Source of the DNA: Anoplopoma fimbria
Taxonomy: Eukaryota > Chordata > Actinopteri > Perciformes > Anoplopomatidae
Direction of reading: 5' to 3'
NCBI RefSeq assembly: GCF_027596085.1
Contig: NC_072467.1
Span: forward strand, 8,051,476 to 8,115,475
DNA: 64,000 nucleotides
The notes beneath the pieces were generated by a model, which searched no databases, was not told where the DNA came from, and saw only the letters and a list, made by a program, of their open reading frames with translations. Positions within the stretch are counted from its first letter, which is position 1. Every line of letters starts with the position of its first letter. A program made the translations under genes and the position numbers. Of this stretch, positions 52,041 to 64,000 are shown piece after piece.

Positions 52041-52189
52041 TCAGTGTCTTTTGTGTCAATGTGTTTGTGAAAACTATGAAAAATAAATTATTCTATTTTT
52101 AAAAAGAGAACTTTTTACAACGTTTACTAGTTTTTTTAGATACCCCGAGGTAGAACAAAACACCACCGTGTTTTTTCATAATTTGATAG

Positions 52190-54560
52190 TGTTGATTGTA
52201 ACAAAAACATTTTATACAGGAAAATACATATACGCATATATGATAGTATAGTACGACATAAGAGTTATATAAATTATAAAATATATTAGTATTCTGTCAG
52301 TGTTGTTTGCCATACAATGTTATTAATGATATCATAGTATATTATACCATAATAATGTTATTAGATATCAAAGCATAATATGCCATAATAATGTCATAAA
52401 ATATAAACAATTGTAGTATCGTATGCCATAAAAGAGTATAAAGTTTTAAAATATCACAGTATATATATATATATAAAGTCATAGTGTAGTATGCCATGCA
52501 ATTGTCATCAAAATGATCATAGTATGATATGTCATAAAAGAGTAAAAAAATGTCCTGAGAAAGTCAGTAAAGAATGCCATAAATAAACTATCATGATAAG
52601 TCTTGGTATAGTATAATGTAGTACGTCTTAAAAAAGTCATAGTAGGCCAGGAAATTTCATGACATTTTCTTTTTATAAAACATGTCAAAGTATAGTATGT
52701 CATGAAATGTGAAACTATTTTTCTATGCCTTTTTTAAGACTTTTTTTTCAGCATACTATTGTAAGACTTTTTGCAGCATACTATATGAAGACTTTATTCG
52801 ACATAATATACTATGATTTTTTTTAAAGATTGTTCTGAATAAATGTTTGCTTTAATTGGATAATGAAAGGGGTGAGAGGGTTGACTACACGCAGATAAGG
52901 GCCGTGGGTTGGATTTGAACACAAGCTTCTGCAGTAAGGAATTAGTCTTCTTACACTTGTTCCAAAAGGTGAACCACAGTAGCTTTCAAGAAATAGTATA
53001 AAAGAACAATTTGTTTCTATCCCATGACTTTTGATAACTATTACTGGAATACTATATTATTACTTTTTAATGACTTTTTTCAACATACTACACTTTTTTT
53101 ATGATATATTTTTCCACATGCTATACTATGACTTTTTTTATGACTTGTTTGAAAATACTCAATGACATTTATCAACATACTATACTATGATATTTTTATG
53201 ATGTTTTTCGACATACTGTGTTGTTGCTTTTTCGACATACAATACTATTACTTTATTACAACTTTTTCAACATGGTATTCTATGACTTTTCTCAACATAC
53301 TATTCTATGACTTTTTATATACATACATACATTTTTATGACAAACTATATTAATACTACTTTTTTATGACTTTTTCAACATACTAAACTATGACATTTTT
53401 ACGTTTTTTTCTACATACTATACTATTACTTTTTAAACTTTTCAATACACTATACTAGGCCATTTTCATGACATTTTTCACCATTCTATACTATGACTTT
53501 TTTATGATTTGTTTAAACATAGAATACTATGACAATTTCGACATGCTACACTATGATTTTTTTTCAATATATTATATTATGACAGGGATATGACATTTTT
53601 GAAAATGCTATATTATAACTTTTTTCTGACTTTTTTCAACATACCAAACTATGACATTTTTCGACATGCTATACTATGGCTTTTTTATGCCTTTTTGCAA
53701 TATATTACAATAGGATTTGTTTACACTTTCATTGAATTACTATCCTTTTATGTTTTTATGAAATATTATATTTTGAGCTTTTTTAATGGCCTACCCTTCT
53801 ATTTCACTTTATGACATTAAAATATACTTTGATATTTTCAATGATTTTTTATGACATACTAAATTCAGATATTTTCATGACTTTTTAATGGCATACTGTA
53901 ATAATAAAATGTTTTGACCTTTTTAATGGCATACTATAAACTATTACTTTTGTCTTTTCTTACTTGACTATAATATTTTAAGATTTACTATACTATAACA
54001 TTTTTATGACATTCTATGAGACGCTATAGTATTACTTTATAATATAATAATTCAGTGTTTGACCTTTAAAAAATGTATAGTGTAGTTTGCAATAAGACAT
54101 ATAGTTTGTCATAAAAAAGTCAGCATATATATTTTGGCATTAAAAGTCATAGTATCGTATGCCATTTCATGTAAATATTTTATATTGTAGTATGCCTTTA
54201 AATACTAAAACCATAGTATTCAATAATAAATCAAAGTATGGTATGTTATAGAATATCATAGTAAAGAATATAATTAAAAAGTAATATTAATATTCGTCAT
54301 AAAAGCAGTTGTGGTATAGTATGGTGCTAAAATGTGCTTATCTGATATCCTAAAAAACAGTTATAGTACACTGTTAAAAAGTTGTATAGTGTGCAAAATA
54401 TACAAATGGCAAAGCCATTAAGAATATCGTAAAAAAACTCATACTATTGTTTGCCATAAAAGTCATTGTACATCATGCTCTAAAAAAGTCATAGTATAGA
54501 ATGTCATAGAAACAGTTATAGTATGACATACAAATCTCTAAGTATAATTAAGAGAAAATG
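52190..54560. repeat. AT-rich degenerate satellite with strand switches
   Basis: Dozens of diverged copies of a motif like 'atagtatagtatgtcataaaa' in one orientation (about 52190-52700), its reverse complement ('tactatgactttttatgac', often with 'caacatac') from about 52720-54050, and the first orientation again (about 54060-54560). Spacing is loose, roughly 30-50 bp. A stretch at about 52830-53000 does not fit the pattern and looks inserted. It contains no coding frame of note; the translated frames here are Tyr/Phe-rich repeat products. Confidence 0.85.
52893..52975 (-). mobile_element. Possible tRNA-like SINE fragment inside the satellite
   Basis: Contains 'gccgtgggttggatttgaac' and, on the complementary side, 'aggtgaaccac', resembling the B-box/A-box parts of tRNA-derived fish repeats. 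It does not match the surrounding satellite. The identification is by eye and weak. Confidence 0.25.
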
Positions 54561-54881
54561 GAAGAGTACAGCATGCTTGGATGTGTTTACTCAGCAGTGA
54601 TAACATTAAATAACAATTGTTGATCTACAGAAGAATTTATATTTGAAAGCAATACAGACTGCATGAAAGCCTAACTGCACTATATTCAACAAAATACAAA
54701 ATCTTATATTTTGAATTGTTACCTGCCTTGAATACAGACGCTTCATAACACATTATAAATTTGTTCTCACAAAAGCTTGTCAGACCCGAGACTATATGGA
54801 AGTGCAATACTAAATTATTGAATGTGCCTTTAAATCATATAATTGTTCCCTCAGTCCACAAAAGCACTTGAAGGATTCTCC

Positions 54882-55188
54882 TTTATTGCTTTTAATTACA
54901 TGCACACACTCATAATTTAAAAAGAAAAAAAATGATCAAACACATAAGAACTGAACTTTCTGTTCATTCTGGGTGCATTCTGTGATCCTCAGTACAAATC
55001 TTGCTAATGTGCGCATACATCTGACTGCACAGAAACATCTGATGTGAATTATTGATTAGAGACACTCCATAACAAACACACGTTCATTATAAATATAAAC
55101 ATCACGTTGTCATTTAACTATTCATCAAACTTAAATAATCAATAGTAATATAAAAAGCTGGCAGTCATGGTTCACATGGATCATCAGT
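54882..55188 (-). other. kcnj11: kcnj11 3' UTR with polyA signal (inferred)
   Basis: Minus-strand AATAAA at 54887-54882 is about 300 nt after the stop codon. The intervening sequence is AT-rich without a competing frame. The polyA site is inferred from this signal only. Confidence 0.4.
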
Positions 55189-56352
55189 TCACTCGGTCTC
55201 CTTCCTGGACCTGCGGACCGTCGCGGTGCCCTTCCTCCTTCTCACGGTCGCCCGCAAGGTGGCGCCCTCGTTCAGTTTAAACCGAGCGATTCCGCCTTCC
55301 TCGTCCAGTCTCTTGGCGCTGCAGCACGGTGTCGGGACCTTCATGGTGTTACCGAACTTGGAGTAGTCCACCGCGTACATGCCGTCCTCCTCGGACACTG
55401 TGGGGACGAAGCGCTGCCCCCACAGGATCTCCTCCGAGATGTAGGAGGTCCTGGCCTGGGTGGTGATGCCCGTGGTCTCCACCACCCCCTCCAGCACCGC
55501 GATCACCTCGATGGCATCGTGCTGCAGGTCAAAAGCGGACATCTCATACAGAGGGCTGTCCTTGTCGATCACGTGACAGATGATTAGTGGGGACACCAGG
55601 AAGACGCCGTTGGTGCCCACCGGGTTATCCATGTGGATGTCTATCTGGTCCAGAGGCACCACCTCGCCCTCCTTGGTGGTGCTTCTCCTGACCACCTGCA
55701 ACCGCACGGTGGCGCTGATGATCATGCTTTTCCTCAGATCCCCGAGGCGCATCATGAAGCACAGCTTGTTGTTGCGGATGGAGATGACTGCGTGTTTGCT
55801 GAAAATGAGCGTCTCTGCGCGCCGATTGGCCTGCGCCGTCTTCATGAAGATGCAGCCGAGCATGATGGCGTTGATTAACAGTCCGACTATGTTCTGCACG
55901 ATCAGGACGATGATGGCGGAGACGCACTCCTCCGTGACCATCCGACCCCCGAAGCCGATGGTCACCTGGACCTCTATGGAGAAGAGGAAGGCGGAGGAGA
56001 AGGAGTGGATGTCCGTTACGCACGGGACGAAGTCGTCTCCTCTCTTGTCCAAGTCGCCGTGCGCAAACGCAATGAGCCACCAGATCATCCCGAAGAGGAG
56101 CCAGCTGCACAGAAAGGACATGGTGAAAATGATAAGCGTGTGGAGCCATTTTAAATCAACGAGAGTGGTGAAGACGTCCTGCAAGAATCGGCCCTGTTCT
56201 CGGATGTTGGTGTGCGCTACATTGCAGGTGCCGTTCTTGGCGACGAACCGTGCTTTCCTCGGTTTGGCCTTAAACAACTTTGGCTGCAGGACACCTTCAG
56301 ACAGACGAGTCAGCAAGTAATCCTCAGGAATGAGTCCTTTCCTGGACAACAT
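55189..56352 (-). CDS. kcnj11: Inward-rectifier K+ channel Kir6.2 (KATP pore subunit)
   Basis: A single-exon frame of 387 codons, close to the usual 390. It starts [17 protein letters not shown], typical of Kir6.2, and lacks the longer turret of Kir6.1. Visible elements: slide helix around residues 51-66 ([16 protein letters not shown]), TM1 about 70-97, pore disulfide cysteines C111 and C143, selectivity filter TIGFG (131-135), TM2 about 145-172 with neutral N161 (weak rectification), R177/R178 and K186 at the PIP2/ATP site, and FGNT(M)KVPTP near 333. The C-terminus diverges from mammals but keeps RXR-type arginines (RRR at 371-373, RSR at 381-383) that could act as ER-retention signals until SUR1 binds. 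Four Kir6.2 and four SUR1 subunits form the plasma-membrane KATP channel. It lies directly downstream of abcc8 in the same orientation, as in other vertebrates. Confidence 0.97.
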   Translation of the reverse strand: MLSRKGLIPEDYLLTRLSEGVLQPKLFKAKPRKARFVAKNGTCNVAHTNIREQGRFLQDVFTTLVDLKWLHTLIIFTMSFLCSWLLFGMIWWLIAFAHGDLDKRGDDFVPCVTDIHSFSSAFLFSIEVQVTIGFGGRMVTEECVSAIIVLIVQNIVGLLINAIMLGCIFMKTAQANRRAETLIFSKHAVISIRNNKLCFMMRLGDLRKSMIISATVRLQVVRRSTTKEGEVVPLDQIDIHMDNPVGTNGVFLVSPLIICHVIDKDSPLYEMSAFDLQHDAIEVIAVLEGVVETTGITTQARTSYISEEILWGQRFVPTVSEEDGMYAVDYSKFGNTMKVPTPCCSAKRLDEEGGIARFKLNEGATLRATVRRRKGTATVRRSRKETE

Positions 56353-57524
56353 AGCGCTCCCATATTATGGACCCGCAGCCTCTTGGCTTTGAATGGTTCT
56401 CGTCCGTGCCCTGCTAAAGATGAATTATTGTTTTCCCTCTTCCTCGGTGTCTTTTCGTGCAGCTGTCCAGCGCAGTATAGTCTCGTTGTCTGTTTTCTGG
56501 AGGTGTGTGCGCTCCTCACGTTGCCTCCAGATCAGTTGCGCTCCACCACCGCGAATTCCCAGGAGAAAAATTCTTCTTCCAACTCCACAGTTGTCGCCGT
56601 CACTCACACCACCCACAGACAGGGCATAGATACACCACCCACAGACAGGGCATAGATACACCACCCACAGACAGGGCATAGATACACCACCCACAGACAG
56701 GGCATAGATGCGCCACTCCGCCCTGTCCCATAGAGGATTGCTCCAGTGTGCACACTCGCTGCGGAAATTCAGTGAGATGTAAAAATGTTGATGCTGGAGC
56801 GTAATGGGCCTCTGAGTTGAGTTTTTTTTTTTATCACCTTTGGATCGGAAGGCAGGCTTTAGAGGCACATTGGGCTGACTCCGCCACTTCACTGTAGCCT
56901 GGTAACGTGAGATGGAGTTGTGAGGTAGGCCGACCCTAAGGTGCCCTTCCTTTGATTATTTTCAATGAGAATGCGGAAGTGGGCCCATTACGCATCACTG
57001 GCAGCTCTGAATATATAAAGGGGTTAAATATAGGACACGCTACAGTAAACCATCTTCAGGCTGTATGCTGTAAACTGTGTTTTACATGAATAGAAAAGTG
57101 TGTTCCTGTTCAGCCACAGGACCATTTATATCTACATACAGGTTTTTTTTTTTAAATCTGCTGGGCTTTCTCCTTTCCATTCCATCAATGGGAACTTTAT
57201 CTTACAGGCGGCTGTGCTCCTCTGTAACTTTCTAATGTCACATGTCAGCCCTGGCTGCAGCTGACACGGTTGCTCATCCCACTGTGACACCACTATGTAT
57301 ATGAAGATGAGCCACACTATGCTGTGTTTCTGCCTAGTAGTCCTTGCTGGACAGAATAGTGTTCTCCTCAGCTCATTTTAAACCTGCAAGCTGCTGCTGA
57401 TGATTCATATGTTTCATATATGTCATAAAGTTTAACTCACACAAGCACAAAACACTTTGGAAATCATCCCAGTCCTTTTCCTGACAAACCCCCAACAAAG
57501 TTCACACATGTTAATGATCATTTA
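56353..57524 (-). other. abcc8-kcnj11 intergenic / kcnj11 5' flank
   Basis: Gene-free stretch between the abcc8 3' end and the kcnj11 start codon. It holds the 4 x 26-bp minisatellite and, around 57010-57030, TATA-like AT-rich sequence readable on both strands. No coding exon is recognised. The kcnj11 promoter should lie here, but I cannot place its start site. Confidence 0.5.
56609..56712 (-). repeat. Minisatellite, 4 x 26 bp, in kcnj11 5' flank
   Basis: Four tandem copies of a 26-bp unit (core cacagacagggcatagat) at 56609-56634, 56635-56660, 56661-56686 and 56687-56712. The first three are identical and the last ends gatgcg instead of gataca. The array is 257 bp upstream of the kcnj11 ATG, so in its promoter or 5' UTR. 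Confidence 0.95.
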
Positions 57525-57527
57525 TGT

Positions 57528-57533
57528 TTTATT
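57528..57533 (-). terminator. Polyadenylation signal of abcc8 (inferred)
   Basis: Minus-strand AATAAA about 92 nt after the abcc8 stop codon. It implies a short 3' UTR, with the transcript ending roughly 1.15 kb before the kcnj11 start codon. Confidence 0.45.
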
Positions 57534-57624
57534 AACAAAGAATTAACTTTTTATATACAAATATTATACAACATGTTTAAAAAATAAAAGGAATATATAT
57601 TCTAATGCTTCCTCCATTCTTGTG

Positions 57625-64000
<6,376 letters not shown>

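Noticed and set aside
52140..54580. CRISPR-like or protein-coding reading of the AT-rich array
   Set aside because: Units are diverged, spacing is irregular and the host is a vertebrate; better described as satellite.
55625..56149. 174-codon minus-strand frame overlapping kcnj11 in another phase
   Set aside because: Shadow of the GC-rich kcnj11 coding region; His/Arg-rich composition without a domain.
55580..56320. 246-codon open frame on the + strand opposite kcnj11
   Set aside because: Exactly antisense to a well-supported Kir6.2 coding frame. Explained by codon bias on the other strand; no family match.
57000..57030. TATA-like 'gaatatataaagg' as a + strand promoter
   Set aside because: No + strand gene follows; likely chance AT-rich sequence.

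Overview
The window is vertebrate nuclear DNA, almost certainly from a teleost fish and probably an acanthomorph. Three things support this: spliced genes with GT-AG introns, a very high density of long (CA)n/(GT)n and (CT)n/(GA)n microsatellites, and several interspersed repeats of types I recognise from spiny-rayed fish (a Tc1-like MITE, a SINE/LINE tail with the 'taaaagcgtctgctaaatga' signature, an RTE/Rex3-like 3' tail, and a repeat with 'ttagcttagcttagcat'). There is no bacterial-type gene content; most open frames are chance or simple-repeat translations.

Three genes are supported. (1) mob2 on the + strand: five coding exons between 35994 and 50459, with all splice phases consistent, encode a 271-residue MOB2-type NDR-kinase co-activator/regulator. 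The 3' UTR probably ends near 52040. A CpG-rich region at about 16.05-16.71 kb holds a short exon (16676-16713) whose donor phase fits mob2 exon 2 exactly, so it is a candidate alternative first exon; a weaker one lies at 19852-19889. (2) kcnj11 on the - strand: an intronless 387-codon frame (56352 to 55189) for Kir6.2, the pore subunit of the KATP channel. (3) abcc8 on the - strand: the last nine exons (63893 down to 57625), encoding the end of the second membrane domain and the complete NBD2 of SUR1, the regulatory subunit of the same channel. The gene continues beyond the right edge.

Layout: 1-16 kb is gene-free sequence with repeats; 16-36 kb is either intergenic or, if the upstream exon is real, mob2 first intron; 36-52 kb is mob2; 52.1-54.6 kb is an AT-rich degenerate satellite with strand switches, lying between the convergent mob2 and kcnj11; 54.9-56.7 kb is kcnj11; 57.5-64 kb is the abcc8 3' part. 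The head-to-tail abcc8-kcnj11 pair (about 1.3 kb between stop and start codons) is the vertebrate KATP locus; the two proteins assemble as an octamer that couples ATP/ADP to membrane potential.

The most notable observations are a 127-bp (UG)n tract lying directly against the 3' splice site of an abcc8 NBD2 exon, with no other polypyrimidine tract (a second UG tract follows the 5' splice site of another abcc8 exon); the alternative mob2 first exons; the inverted satellite; and a 4 x 26-bp minisatellite in the kcnj11 5' flank. I saw no evidence of a wholly new gene system. All splice structures are read by eye from sequence, without transcript or database support.
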